A DNA stretch of 64,000 bases from Actinosynnema sp. ALI-1.44 (GTDB lineage Bacteria; Actinomycetota; Actinomycetes; Mycobacteriales; Pseudonocardiaceae): the NCBI RefSeq assembly GCF_001984155.1, contig NZ_MTQO01000026.1:1-64000 (forward strand), read 5' to 3'. The notes below the pieces were generated by a model. The model saw nothing but the letters and a program-made list of their open reading frames with translations. It searched no databases and was not told the DNA's origin. This document shows positions 26,258-34,870 of this stretch, one piece after another. The position numbers were made by a program, and so were the translations under genes. How positions within the stretch are numbered: position 1 is the first letter of the stretch; the number at the start of each line of letters is the position of its first letter.

Positions 26258-26293
26258 ACGCTATCGGAATGGTGTCACAGATGTCTTGGACAC
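26258..26293. promoter_or_regulatory. LysR-type box and leaderless -10 in LysR/GGT divergent region
   Basis: GTGTC (26272-26276) and GACAC (26289-26293), separated by 12 bp, form a T-N11-A-like dyad. The minus-strand TAGCGT (26263-26258) ends 6 nt before the LysR ATG. The dyad sits next to that promoter, where LysR proteins autoregulate. Confidence 0.5.
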
Positions 26294-26343
26294 ACTGCCC
26301 GGCTCCGGTGTCTACTGCCGGGTGACGCTGGCGAAAGGACCCG

Positions 26344-28125
26344 ATGTTCACCACCCGGCCCACGTTGCAGGGCACCTTCGGCATGGTGTCCTCCACCCAC
26401 TGGCTCGCCTCGGCGACTGCCATGGCGGTGTTGGAGGACGACGGCAACGCGTTCGACGCGGCGGTCGCCGCGGCTTTCGTCCTGCACGTGGTCGAACCAC
26501 ATCTCAACGGCCCGGCAGGCGAGGTTCCGGCGATCATCGCCCCGGCAGGCCAACCGCCGCGGGTGCTGTGCGGACAGGGCCCGGCCCCGGCAGGCGCCAC
26601 GATCGAGCACTACACCTCACTCGGGCTCGACCTGGTGCCCGGCACCGGCCCGTTGGCCGCCGCGGTTCCCGGCGCCTTCGACGCCTGGATGGTGCTGCTG
26701 CGTGACCACGGCACCAAGCGGCTGGCGGACGTGCTGAAGTACGCGATCGGGTACGCCGACAACGGCCACCCGGCGGTCGAGCGGGTCGGCACAACCGTCG
26801 AAACCGTGCGGGAGCTGTTCGAATCCGAGTGGACCAGTTCCGCGGGCGTGTACCTGGTGGACGGCAAGGCCCCCGCGGCAGGCGCGTTGCTGCGCAACCA
26901 GGCACTGGCGGGCACCTGGCGGCGCCTGATCGAGGAAGCCGAGTCCGCGGGCGCCGGGCGGGATGCGCAGATCGAGAAGGCACGCCAGGTGTGGCGGACG
27001 GGGTTCATCGCCGAGGCGATCGCCGAAGCCGCCGCACAGCCCACAATGGACACCTCCGGCGAGCGGCACACGGGCACCCTCACCGCCGACGACCTCGCGG
27101 GCTTCGAAGCGACCTACGAGGCCCCGACCACCTACGACTGGAACGGCTGGACGGTGGCCAAACCGGGCCTGTGGAGCCAGGGCCCGGCGTTCCTCCAGCA
27201 ACTGGCCCTGCTGCCGGAGAGTCTGGAGTACGGCACCCCCGACTACTTCCACACCCTCATCGAGGGCACGAAACTCGCGATGGCCGACCGCGAGGCGTGG
27301 TACGGCGACAGCACCGACATCGCACTGGACGCGTTGCTCGCCAAGGACTACAACGACGCCCGCCGCGCGCTGATCGGCGAGACCGCGTCCTTCGAACTGA
27401 GGCCGGGCAACCCGGGTGGACGCGAGCCACGGCTGCCCGCGGCGATCACCGAGGGCCACTCGTTGGACGTGCCTGTGGCCGCGGGCGTCGGTGAGCCGAC
27501 CGTGGCGACCGACGGTCGTACGCGCGGCGACACCTGCCACATCGACATCGCGGACCGGTGGGGCAACATGATCGCGGCCACGCCCAGCGGCGGCTGGCTG
27601 CAGTCCAACCCCGTCATCCCGAGCCTGGGTTTCCCGCTCGGCACCAGGCTGCAGATGGCCTGGCTCGAACCAGACCTGCCGAACTCGCTGGCTCCGGGAC
27701 GACGCCCGCGGACCACGCTGAGCCCGTCGCTGGCGCTGCGCGACGGTGTGCCGGTGCTCGCGTTCGGCACACCGGGCGGTGATCAGCAGGACCAGTGGAG
27801 TCTGCATTTCTTCGTCGCCGTCGCCTTGCGGGACAATGTGCGCAGCGGATGGGACCTCCAGGGCGCGATCGACGCCCCGAACTGGCACACCAAGAGTTTC
27901 CCGAGTTCGTTCTACCCCCGCGAAACACAACCGGGAAGCGTGATTGTCGAATCGCGGATCGGTCAGGAGGTCATCGCGGAACTCACCGGCCGCGGACACG
28001 ACGTGACACTGGGCGAGCCCTGGTCAGAGGGCAGATTGTGCGCCGTAGCACGTGATCCCGACACCGGCGTGCTGTCGGCCGGAGCCAATCCGCGAGGGAT
28101 GCAGGGCTACGCGGCCGGACGGTAG
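26344..28125 (+). CDS. Gamma-glutamyltransferase family protein (no signal peptide)
   Basis: 593 aa. Family motifs are SSTHWLASATAMAVLEDDGN, the VVEPHLNGPAGE block, and the small-subunit nucleophile region GDTCHIDIADRWGN, where Thr397 would be the autoprocessing and catalytic residue. PGGDQQDQW lies near the C-terminus. No signal peptide is seen, so it probably acts inside the cell on imported gamma-glutamyl compounds or as an acylase. GAAAGGA precedes the ATG. It is divergent from LysR and separated from the downstream peptide ABC importer only by a terminator and a new promoter. It could be a GGT-like cephalosporin or gamma-glutamyl acylase rather than a glutathione enzyme. Confidence 0.88.
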   Translation: MFTTRPTLQGTFGMVSSTHWLASATAMAVLEDDGNAFDAAVAAAFVLHVVEPHLNGPAGEVPAIIAPAGQPPRVLCGQGPAPAGATIEHYTSLGLDLVPGTGPLAAAVPGAFDAWMVLLRDHGTKRLADVLKYAIGYADNGHPAVERVGTTVETVRELFESEWTSSAGVYLVDGKAPAAGALLRNQALAGTWRRLIEEAESAGAGRDAQIEKARQVWRTGFIAEAIAEAAAQPTMDTSGERHTGTLTADDLAGFEATYEAPTTYDWNGWTVAKPGLWSQGPAFLQQLALLPESLEYGTPDYFHTLIEGTKLAMADREAWYGDSTDIALDALLAKDYNDARRALIGETASFELRPGNPGGREPRLPAAITEGHSLDVPVAAGVGEPTVATDGRTRGDTCHIDIADRWGNMIAATPSGGWLQSNPVIPSLGFPLGTRLQMAWLEPDLPNSLAPGRRPRTTLSPSLALRDGVPVLAFGTPGGDQQDQWSLHFFVAVALRDNVRSGWDLQGAIDAPNWHTKSFPSSFYPRETQPGSVIVESRIGQEVIAELTGRGHDVTLGEPWSEGRLCAVARDPDTGVLSAGANPRGMQGYAAGR

Positions 28126-28130
28126 CCGAC

Positions 28131-28185
28131 GGCGCGGAAAACAGCGGTCCACCTCCGCCGGACCGCTATTTTCCGCGCCCTTTTT
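28131..28185 (+). terminator. Rho-independent terminator after GGT gene
   Basis: A 20-bp stem with one mismatch (28131-28150 and 28160-28179) encloses a 9-nt loop and is followed by five T residues (28181-28185). Confidence 0.9.
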
Positions 28186-28236
28186 CCGGCACAATCTCTT
28201 AATCAATTCGAAATGCGCGTCGGTCGGTAAACATCG

Positions 28237-28242
28237 TACGTT
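28237..28242 (+). promoter_or_regulatory. -10-like TACGTT, leaderless start of peptide-binding protein gene
   Basis: TACGTT is followed by ACTGGCC (7 nt) and then ATG 28250. No Shine-Dalgarno is visible, and it follows the GGT terminator. Confidence 0.5.
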
Positions 28243-28249
28243 ACTGGCC

Positions 28250-29875
28250 ATGCGACATTCCCGGTTACTGGTGATCGCAGCAGGTGTGTGCACGCTGGCC
28301 GCGTGTGTTCCGATCCAGGCGGTCACGTCCGGCGGCGAGCACACCGACGACTTCGGCACACCGGTCGGCGACCAGCGGGTCCGGACCGGCGGCGAGCTGG
28401 TGATGGGCCTGTCCAACGAGCCCGACCGGCTCGACCCCACCACATCGACCTCGCTCTACACGCGGTACGTGATGAACGCGGTCTGCGAGAAGCTCTACGA
28501 CATGGACGCGGGCGGCAAGGTCGTTCCGCAACTGGCGACCGCGTTGCCGACGACCTCGGCCGACGGCCGGACGGTGACGATCCCGGTCCGCACCGGGATC
28601 GAGTTCGCCGACGGTTCCCCGTTCGACGCGACCGCGGTCCAGACCAGCCTGCAGCGCCATCTCACGATGAAGACGTCGCAGCGCGCCAGCGAGATGGGGC
28701 CGGTCGAGAGCATCACAGCCGCGGGCCCGGACAACGTCGTGATCCGCTACAAACGCCCGTTCGCGCCGATCACGGCCGCGCTCGCGGACCGCGCCGGGAT
28801 GATCATGTCACCGGTCGCGTTGACCGCCAGGGGCGACAACTTCGGCGACGCCCCCGTCTGCGTGGGCCCGTTCAAGTTCGCCAAGCGGATCCCGCAGACG
28901 TCCATCACCGTCACCCGCGACCCGAACTACTACGACGCGGCCAAGGTGCACCTGGACACGATCGTCTACCGGATCATGCCGGACGCCAACACCCGTGCGG
29001 CGAACCTGCGTTCCGGGGACGTCCACGTCGCCGACACCATCTCGCCGCAGGACGTCGACGCGCTCGCCAAGGACCGGTCGTTGCGCCTGCTGCAGGCGGG
29101 ATCGTTGGGCTATCAGGGCTTCACCATCAACATCGGCAATGTGGACGGGGTCGGCAAGCCGCCGAAGCCGATCGACACACCGCTCGCCCGCGACGCCAGG
29201 GTCCGCGAGGCGCTTGTGCTCACAGTGGACCGCGAGACGCTCGTCAACACAGTGTTCAACAACTGGTACGAGCCCGCCTGCTCCCCCATCCCACCGCAAA
29301 GCCCGTACGCGTCCGCCGCCAGCAACGTCTGCCAGAAGTTCGACCCGGCACGCTCAAGGCAGCTGCTGGCCGAGGCCGGGGTGCCGGTTCCGTTGCGGGT
29401 GGAGCTGAAGGTGAGCAACACCCAGGACGAACTGCGCTACGCCCAAGCGCTGCAGGCGAGCGTCGCCGAGGGCGGGTTCGACCTGCGGATCGTCCCCGTC
29501 GAGTACTCCACGTTGCTCGACGTGCAGAAACGCGGCGACTTCGAACTGCTGCAGCTGGGCTGGTCCGGCCGGATCGACCCGGACAGCAACACGACCCGGT
29601 TCCTGGCCACCAAGGCGGCGAGCAACGTCGGCGGCTACTCGCTCGGCGAGATGGACACGTTGCTGGCTCAGGCGTCCCAGACCAACGACGTCAAGCAACG
29701 AGCCGAGCTGTACGGCAAAGCCGTCGGCATGCTCCTGCGGGACAACCCGATCGTCTACACCTACCGGCGGCGCAACCTCACCGTCCACACCAGACAGGTC
29801 ACCGGGGTGGAGACGTACGCCGACGGCGTTGTCCGGCTGGGCAAGGCCGCGTTCGTCGAAGGTCAGGAGGGATAG
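28250..29875 (+). CDS. Peptide ABC transporter substrate-binding lipoprotein (SBP_bac_5)
   Basis: 541 aa. The lipoprotein leader is MRHSRLLVIAAGVCTLAAC with lipobox LAAC (Cys19). The mature part is a family-5 solute-binding fold (VRTGGELVMGLSNEPDRLDP ... GTGIEFADGSPFDATAV-like region, then a PDANTRAANLRSGDVHVADT block). It should capture a di- or oligopeptide, or another hydrophilic ligand, outside the membrane and pass it to the permeases that follow. Stop and next start overlap by one base (TAGTG). The neighbouring gamma-glutamyltransferase points to gamma-glutamyl peptides as a candidate ligand, by inference only. Confidence 0.93.
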   Translation: MRHSRLLVIAAGVCTLAACVPIQAVTSGGEHTDDFGTPVGDQRVRTGGELVMGLSNEPDRLDPTTSTSLYTRYVMNAVCEKLYDMDAGGKVVPQLATALPTTSADGRTVTIPVRTGIEFADGSPFDATAVQTSLQRHLTMKTSQRASEMGPVESITAAGPDNVVIRYKRPFAPITAALADRAGMIMSPVALTARGDNFGDAPVCVGPFKFAKRIPQTSITVTRDPNYYDAAKVHLDTIVYRIMPDANTRAANLRSGDVHVADTISPQDVDALAKDRSLRLLQAGSLGYQGFTINIGNVDGVGKPPKPIDTPLARDARVREALVLTVDRETLVNTVFNNWYEPACSPIPPQSPYASAASNVCQKFDPARSRQLLAEAGVPVPLRVELKVSNTQDELRYAQALQASVAEGGFDLRIVPVEYSTLLDVQKRGDFELLQLGWSGRIDPDSNTTRFLATKAASNVGGYSLGEMDTLLAQASQTNDVKQRAELYGKAVGMLLRDNPIVYTYRRRNLTVHTRQVTGVETYADGVVRLGKAAFVEGQEG

Positions 29876-30831
29876 TGGCGCGCTACTTGGTCAACCGGCT
29901 CTGGCAGTCCGCGCTCACCTTGGTGCTCGCGTCGGTCATCGTGTTCATCGGCGTCCGCGCGCTGCCCGGTGACCCCGCGCTGGCGATGGCCGGTGAGGAA
30001 GCCGATCCGGCGACTCTCGCCGCGGTGCGCGCGCAGCTCGGCCTGGACGAGTCCGTCGTGGTGCAGTACCTGAAGTTCATCGGCAACGCGGTCACCGGCG
30101 ACTTCGGCAAGTCGGTGCGGACCGGCACGCCGGTCAGCGAGCTGCTCGGCGCGACACTGCCCGTCACGATCCAGCTCGCGATCTACGCCATGCTGGTCGC
30201 GTTGCTGCTCGGCCTGGCCGCCGGGGTCGTCGCGGCGGTGTTCCGCGGCCGGTGGCCGGAGTGGACGGCCAACGGTTTCTCGCTGTTCGCGTTGTCCGTG
30301 CCGACGTTCTGGCTCGGCATCCTCGCCGTGCTGTACCTGTCGGTGCAGCTGGGCTGGTTTCCCGCGTCGGGCTACGTCTCGCCGTTCGACCATCCGCTGC
30401 GCGGCGTCTACTACCTCACGCTGCCCGCGGTGATCTTGGGCCTGACCCACGCCGCTGTGGTGCAACGGCAGACCAGGTCCTCGATGGTGGCCACGCTCAC
30501 CGCGGACTTCGTCCGCACCGCGCGGGCCAAGGGCCTCGGCCGCGGCGCGGTGATCTTCCGGTTCGGTCTGCGCAACAGCCTGATCGTGGTGACCACGATC
30601 GTGGGGCTCCAATTGGGTGGGCTGATCGCGGGCGCGGTCGTCACCGAACGGATCTTCAGCCTGCCGGGCATCGGCAAGCTCACGCTCGACTCGGTGTTCA
30701 CCCGCGACTACCCGGTGATCCAGGCGGTCGTGCTGGTGATCACCGCCGCGTACATCGTGATCAACCTGCTGGTCGACTTCCTCTACACGGTCATCGACCC
30801 GCGGATGCGCGTCTCCGGGAGGGCATCGTGA
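29875..30831 (+). CDS. Peptide ABC transporter permease, DppB/OppB type
   Basis: 318 aa, GTG start with AGGAGGG upstream, overlapping the preceding stop by one base. It has six predicted membrane helices. The binding-protein-dependent permease loop is present (DFVRTARAKGLGRGAVIFRF, then RNSLIVVTTIVGLQLGGL), as is the DppB-type N-terminus (RYLVNRLWQSALTLVLASVI). It forms the channel with the DppC-type partner, whose start overlaps its stop by 4 bp (GTGA). Confidence 0.95.
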   Translation: MARYLVNRLWQSALTLVLASVIVFIGVRALPGDPALAMAGEEADPATLAAVRAQLGLDESVVVQYLKFIGNAVTGDFGKSVRTGTPVSELLGATLPVTIQLAIYAMLVALLLGLAAGVVAAVFRGRWPEWTANGFSLFALSVPTFWLGILAVLYLSVQLGWFPASGYVSPFDHPLRGVYYLTLPAVILGLTHAAVVQRQTRSSMVATLTADFVRTARAKGLGRGAVIFRFGLRNSLIVVTTIVGLQLGGLIAGAVVTERIFSLPGIGKLTLDSVFTRDYPVIQAVVLVITAAYIVINLLVDFLYTVIDPRMRVSGRAS

Positions 30832-31745
30832 CGGCTGTGGATCCGGTGGCGGCAGGCGAACCCGGCAGCGAGCACGGCAGCGGACTCGGGCGGGTTCGCG
30901 GCCGGGTGCTGCGCAAGCTGTGGCAGAACCCGATGGGCGTGGTCGGCGGTGTCCTGCTGCTGATCGTGCTCATCGCCGGGGTGTTCGCGCCGTGGCTGGC
31001 GCCGTACCCGCCCACCCAGGTGCACTTCACCACCCCGTTCCAGCAGCCGTTCACGGTCGGGTTCGCGCTGGGCACCGACGACCTCGGCCGGGACGTGCTG
31101 TCCCGCGTGCTCTACGGCACCCGCGCGTCACTCGAAGTGGGTGTGCTGTCGGTGTTGCTGGCGGTCGCCGTCGGAGTCCCGCTGGGGCTGCTGGCCGGGT
31201 ACTGGCGGTGGTTGGACGCGGTGGTGTCGCGACTGGCCGACGTGATGCTGGCGTTCCCGTTCCTCATCCTCGCGGTCGGCCTCGCGGCGATCAACGGCGG
31301 CGGCATCGGCAACGCGGCCATCGCGCTCGGCATCGCCAACATCCCGACCATGGTCCGTGTGGTGCGCGCGGAGACGTTGCGGCTCAAGGAGTCCGACTTC
31401 GTCCTGGCCGCGCACACGATGGACGCGGGCGCCACGCGCATCCTCGCCCACCACATCCTGCCCAACGCGCTGTCGGCGATCATCGTGCAGGCGACGGTGA
31501 TCATGCCGTCGGCGGTGCTCGGCGAGGCCATCCTGTCGTTCCTGGGCCTCGGCATCCAGCCACCCGACCCGAGCCTGGGCATCATGCTGTCCGACGCCCA
31601 GCAGTACCTGTTCCGCACGGTCTGGCCCGGCGTGTTCCCCGGTGTCGCCATCGCGGTGATCTGCCTGGGGTTCAACCTGTTCGGTGACGCGCTGCGCGAC
31701 GCACTCGATCCCAAGGCCCAGCGGGTGAGGAAAGGGAAGCGATGA
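30828..31745 (+). CDS. Peptide ABC transporter permease, DppC/OppC type
   Basis: 305 aa. The N-terminal OppC-type segment is LRKLWQNPMGVVGGVLLLIV, followed by LGTDDLGRDVLSRVLYGTR. The permease loop is ESDFVLAAHTMDAGATRILA, then HHILPNALSAIIVQATVIM. About six membrane helices are predicted. It is translationally coupled to the preceding permease (GTGA overlap). A tiny ORF overlaps its stop codon, and the ATPase gene follows after about 150 bp. Confidence 0.95.
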   Translation: MTAVDPVAAGEPGSEHGSGLGRVRGRVLRKLWQNPMGVVGGVLLLIVLIAGVFAPWLAPYPPTQVHFTTPFQQPFTVGFALGTDDLGRDVLSRVLYGTRASLEVGVLSVLLAVAVGVPLGLLAGYWRWLDAVVSRLADVMLAFPFLILAVGLAAINGGGIGNAAIALGIANIPTMVRVVRAETLRLKESDFVLAAHTMDAGATRILAHHILPNALSAIIVQATVIMPSAVLGEAILSFLGLGIQPPDPSLGIMLSDAQQYLFRTVWPGVFPGVAIAVICLGFNLFGDALRDALDPKAQRVRKGKR

Positions 31746-31837
31746 CACCCTTTGTGTCCACCCCGAAGGCCACGTGGCACCCAACCGCACCTCAGGGGAA
31801 CGTGGTGCGAACCAGCCACCGGTACGCGCCGAACTGA
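31742..31837 (+). other. Possible 31-codon ORF in the gap between DppC and the ATPase gene
   Basis: ATG overlaps the DppC stop (ATGA) and the ORF ends at 31837. The peptide (MTPFVSTPKATWHPTAPQGN...) resembles nothing I know. Part of the DNA (CCGAAGGCCACGTGGCAC) resembles, in reverse, the intergenic repeats at 46101 (AATGTGGCCTTCGTTGC). A repeat relic that happens to be open is therefore as likely as a gene. Confidence 0.2.
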
Positions 31838-31891
31838 ACGGTGCCGGCCCAAGGTGACCATGCGTCGAAATTTCGGGGAGGCGGAACTGTC

Positions 31892-33466
31892 ATGACCGAG
31901 CCGTTGCTGGAGGTCGACGACCTCGAAGTGTCCTTCGGGGACGTGCCCGCCGTGCGCGGCGCCGGTTTCCGGCTGATGCCGGGCGAGCGGGTGGCCGTGG
32001 TGGGCGCGTCCGGGTCCGGCAAGTCGACGACCGCGCACGCGATCATGGGCCTCCTGCCGGGAACCGGTCACGTCACGAGCGGCCGGATCCGCTTCCGCGG
32101 CGAGGACGTCACGCACGCCGGGGAGCACCGGTTGCGCCGGTTGCGCGGCCGGGAGATCGGCCTGGTGCCGCAGGACCCGATGTCGAACCTGAACCCGGTG
32201 TCGCGCGTCGGCCACCAGGTCGCCGAGACCCTGGTGGCACACGGCCTGGCCGGTCGCGGGGAGGCGAAACGGCGTGCCGTGGAGATCCTGGCCGAGGCCG
32301 GGCTGCCCGACCCGGCCAGGCGCGCACGCCAGTACCCGCACGAGTTCTCCGGCGGCATGCGCCAGCGCGTGCTGATCGCGATCGGCCTGGCCTGCCGCCC
32401 GGACCTGTTGATCGCCGACGAACCGACCTCCGCGCTGGACGTGACCGTGCAGCGGCAGATCCTCGACCACCTCGAGAAGCTGACCCAGGACCTGGGCACG
32501 GCCCTGCTGCTGGTCACGCACGACCTCGGCCTCGCCGCCGACCGGGCCGACCACGTCGTGGTGATGTCGGACGGGCAGGTGGTCGAAACCGGCCCGGCAC
32601 GAGAGATCCTGACCGATCCGGAGCACGAGTACACCCGGCGGCTCGTGGCGGCAGCACCCTCCCTGACCACGACCACGCACCGGTCCGCGCCCGCCGCCGA
32701 ACCCGTGCTCGAAGTGGCCGGAGTGTCCAAGGAGTACCGAATCAGGGGCGGCGGCGGTGCGCTGCGGGCGGCCGACGACGTGTCGTTCACCGTGCGGCGC
32801 GGCCAGACGACCGCGATCGTCGGCGAATCCGGCTCGGGCAAGACGACGACCGCCCACATGGTGCTCGGTCTGGTCGCCCCGACCTCGGGCACCATCCAGC
32901 TCGACGGCACCGACGTGACGGCGGGCCGGCGGACGGCCCGCCGGGCCATGCAGGCGGTGTTCCAGGACCCGTACGGCTCGCTCGACCCGATGTTCACAGT
33001 GGAGCGTCTGATCACCGAACCGCTGCGGATCTTCGGCATCGGCGACCGCTCGTCGCGCCGGGCCCGGGTCGCCGAACTGCTCGACCAAGTCGGACTGACA
33101 CCGTCGATGGCCCAGCGCTACCCGAACGAGCTGTCCGGCGGTCAACGGCAGCGCGTCGCGATCGCCCGCGCCCTCGCACCGTCACCACGTCTCGTGGTCT
33201 GCGACGAGGCCGTGTCGGCGTTGGATGTCCTTGTCCAGGACCAGATCCTGCGGCTGCTGGAGTCGCTGCAGCAGGAACTGGGGCTGAGCTACCTGTTCAT
33301 CTCCCACGACCTCGCCGTGGTCCGGTCGATCGCCCACGACGTCGTGGTCATGCGCAACGGCCGGGTGGTCGAACAGGGGCCGGTCGCGCAGGTCCTCGGC
33401 TCCCCTGCCGATCCGTACACCCAGCAGCTGCTCGACGCGATTCCCGGCGCGGGGGTGTTCAGCTGA
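31892..33466 (+). CDS. Peptide ABC transporter ATPase, fused DppD-DppF type
   Basis: 524 aa with two complete ABC cassettes. The first (about 5-260) has GASGSGKST, the signature HEFSGGMRQRV and LLIADEPTSALD. The second (about 275-520) has GESGSGKTT, NELSGGQRQRV and LVVCDEAVSALD, with Ala where Pro is usual in the Walker B EPTS stretch. The single fused subunit replaces the usual DppD/DppF pair and completes the importer. GGGGAGG precedes the ATG by 10 nt. It converges on a DUF6882-like gene with an 8-bp overlap. Confidence 0.95.
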   Translation: MTEPLLEVDDLEVSFGDVPAVRGAGFRLMPGERVAVVGASGSGKSTTAHAIMGLLPGTGHVTSGRIRFRGEDVTHAGEHRLRRLRGREIGLVPQDPMSNLNPVSRVGHQVAETLVAHGLAGRGEAKRRAVEILAEAGLPDPARRARQYPHEFSGGMRQRVLIAIGLACRPDLLIADEPTSALDVTVQRQILDHLEKLTQDLGTALLLVTHDLGLAADRADHVVVMSDGQVVETGPAREILTDPEHEYTRRLVAAAPSLTTTTHRSAPAAEPVLEVAGVSKEYRIRGGGGALRAADDVSFTVRRGQTTAIVGESGSGKTTTAHMVLGLVAPTSGTIQLDGTDVTAGRRTARRAMQAVFQDPYGSLDPMFTVERLITEPLRIFGIGDRSSRRARVAELLDQVGLTPSMAQRYPNELSGGQRQRVAIARALAPSPRLVVCDEAVSALDVLVQDQILRLLESLQQELGLSYLFISHDLAVVRSIAHDVVVMRNGRVVEQGPVAQVLGSPADPYTQQLLDAIPGAGVFS

Positions 33467-34181
33467 CGCCTGCCTTTGCCTTTTCGTTGCCGATGGACAT
33501 GGCGACGACCTGGTTGCGCTCGTTGAACCGGATGTTGGCGGAGACGTCGGCGTTGCTGATGCGCGTGACCTGCCCGTTGTGGGCGACGTCGAGCCCGCGG
33601 CGTTGGGCGTAGGAGACGATTCCCCGGCGCTGGTCGTGGAACGTCAGCTCGGCCGTGCCCTGCTGCAGGACGCGGCTGAACCGCGGGAACTCCGGCTCGG
33701 GCAGCCGGAAGTCCGGGTGGTCGAGCAGGAAACCGGCCCGCGTTCCACCGCCGACCGGGCCCTGGTAGCCGGTGTACCGCCCGGTCACGGCCTTGGTCGC
33801 CTCCATCATCAGCGACGCGACCACCGCCGGGTCGGTCGGCGCGCCGGGCAGCGCGGCGAACGGCACCTCGGCGTTGGCCAGCTCGGGGACACCATGGCGC
33901 TCACCGAACTGCTTGGCCTCGTTCGCGGCACGCAGGATGTCCTCGCGGTAGCCCGCGGGGTTCGCCCACGCCCACAGCCAGGACTGGGGCCCTGGCGCGG
34001 CGGTGCCGAGCATCTGCACGTCGGTGCACGACGTGACCACGTCCTCGGGCGAGGTCAGCTCGAACCGCGCCTCGTCGAGGTTCATCTTCCACGAGGCCAG
34101 GCCGACGACGTCGAACAGGCGGAGCTGGTACTCCAGGGAGATGAGTGCGGCGTCGTCCTGGAGGGCGGTGAACGTGATCAC
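33459..34181 (-). CDS. DUF6882-like hypothetical protein
   Basis: 240 aa, no signal peptide or membrane segment. Motifs such as QMLGTAAPGPQSWLWAWANP, RHGVPELANAEVPF and GGGTRAGFLLDHPDFRLP fit the actinobacterial DUF6882 family as I remember it. Function unknown. The start is GTG 34181 (GGTGG 4 nt upstream), which is weak. It follows trpF by 50 bp on the same strand. Its end overlaps the ATPase gene tail to tail. Confidence 0.75.
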   Translation of the reverse strand: MITFTALQDDAALISLEYQLRLFDVVGLASWKMNLDEARFELTSPEDVVTSCTDVQMLGTAAPGPQSWLWAWANPAGYREDILRAANEAKQFGERHGVPELANAEVPFAALPGAPTDPAVVASLMMEATKAVTGRYTGYQGPVGGGTRAGFLLDHPDFRLPEPEFPRFSRVLQQGTAELTFHDQRRGIVSYAQRRGLDVAHNGQVTRISNADVSANIRFNERNQVVAMSIGNEKAKAGVS

Positions 34182-34231
34182 CGCGCCACCGTAGGGGACA
34201 GCGGGAGCCGCTGCGGGGCGATTGGCGGAAA

Positions 34232-34828
34232 TTACCCTTTCGCCGTCTTGACGAACGCCCGGATCAGCTGGTGGTCCTTCACGCCCCGGGTGGATTCGAC
34301 GCCGCTGGAGACGTCGACGCCCCACGGGCTGGCGGCTTCGATCGCGGCCGAGACGTTCGCGGGCGTCAAGCCGCCCGCCAGCAGCCAGGTCCCGCTCGGC
34401 CGTGACCCGGTGAGCGCGGCGAGGTCCCAGGTCTCCCCCGATCCGGCGACCGGGGAGTCCAGCAGCAGCATGTCCTCGCCGTACCTGCCGACCGTGACGT
34501 CCGTGTCCTCGGTGAGGGAGGTCGCCCGGATCAGCCGGTACGGCTCGCCCGCCAGCTCCTCGAACGCCGCCGCCGGGTAGTCGCCGTGCAACTGCACCGC
34601 GCCGACGCCCGCGTCGAGCGCGATCCGTCCAGCCTGCGCCGCCGGGATACCCGCGAACACACCGACGGTCAGCACCGTGTCCGGGATGTCGGCGACCAGG
34701 CCGCGGACCGTCTCGGCGTCGACCTGGCGGACACTCCTGGTGAAGACGAACCCGACCGCGTCAGCCCCGGCGCTCACCGAGACCTCGACGTCGGCCGACG
34801 TCCGCAACCCGCACACCTTCACGAACAC
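34232..34828 (-). CDS. trpF: Phosphoribosylanthranilate isomerase
   Basis: 198 aa, a full-length TrpF barrel. The catalytic Cys6 is in VKVCGLR, VQLHGDY follows near residue 80, the general-acid Asp is in DMLLLDSPVAG (about 122), and the phosphate-binding end has WLLAGGLTP and VDVSSGVESTRGVKD. It converts N-(5-phosphoribosyl)anthranilate to CdRP in tryptophan synthesis. It stands alone, with no other trp gene nearby. The GTG start lies 7 nt after TATCGT (minus strand), so it is probably leaderless. Actinomycetes normally rely on the bifunctional PriA for this step, which makes a dedicated TrpF unusual. Confidence 0.92.
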   Translation of the reverse strand: MFVKVCGLRTSADVEVSVSAGADAVGFVFTRSVRQVDAETVRGLVADIPDTVLTVGVFAGIPAAQAGRIALDAGVGAVQLHGDYPAAAFEELAGEPYRLIRATSLTEDTDVTVGRYGEDMLLLDSPVAGSGETWDLAALTGSRPSGTWLLAGGLTPANVSAAIEAASPWGVDVSSGVESTRGVKDHQLIRAFVKTAKG

Positions 34829-34835
34829 TCCGAAA

Positions 34836-34841
34836 ACGATA
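34836..34841 (-). promoter_or_regulatory. -10-like TATCGT, leaderless start of trpF
   Basis: TATCGT (minus strand) is followed by TTTCGGA (7 nt) and then GTG 34828. Confidence 0.5.
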
Positions 34842-34870
34842 CAGCGCGGACAGCCCCGACCAGCACGACC

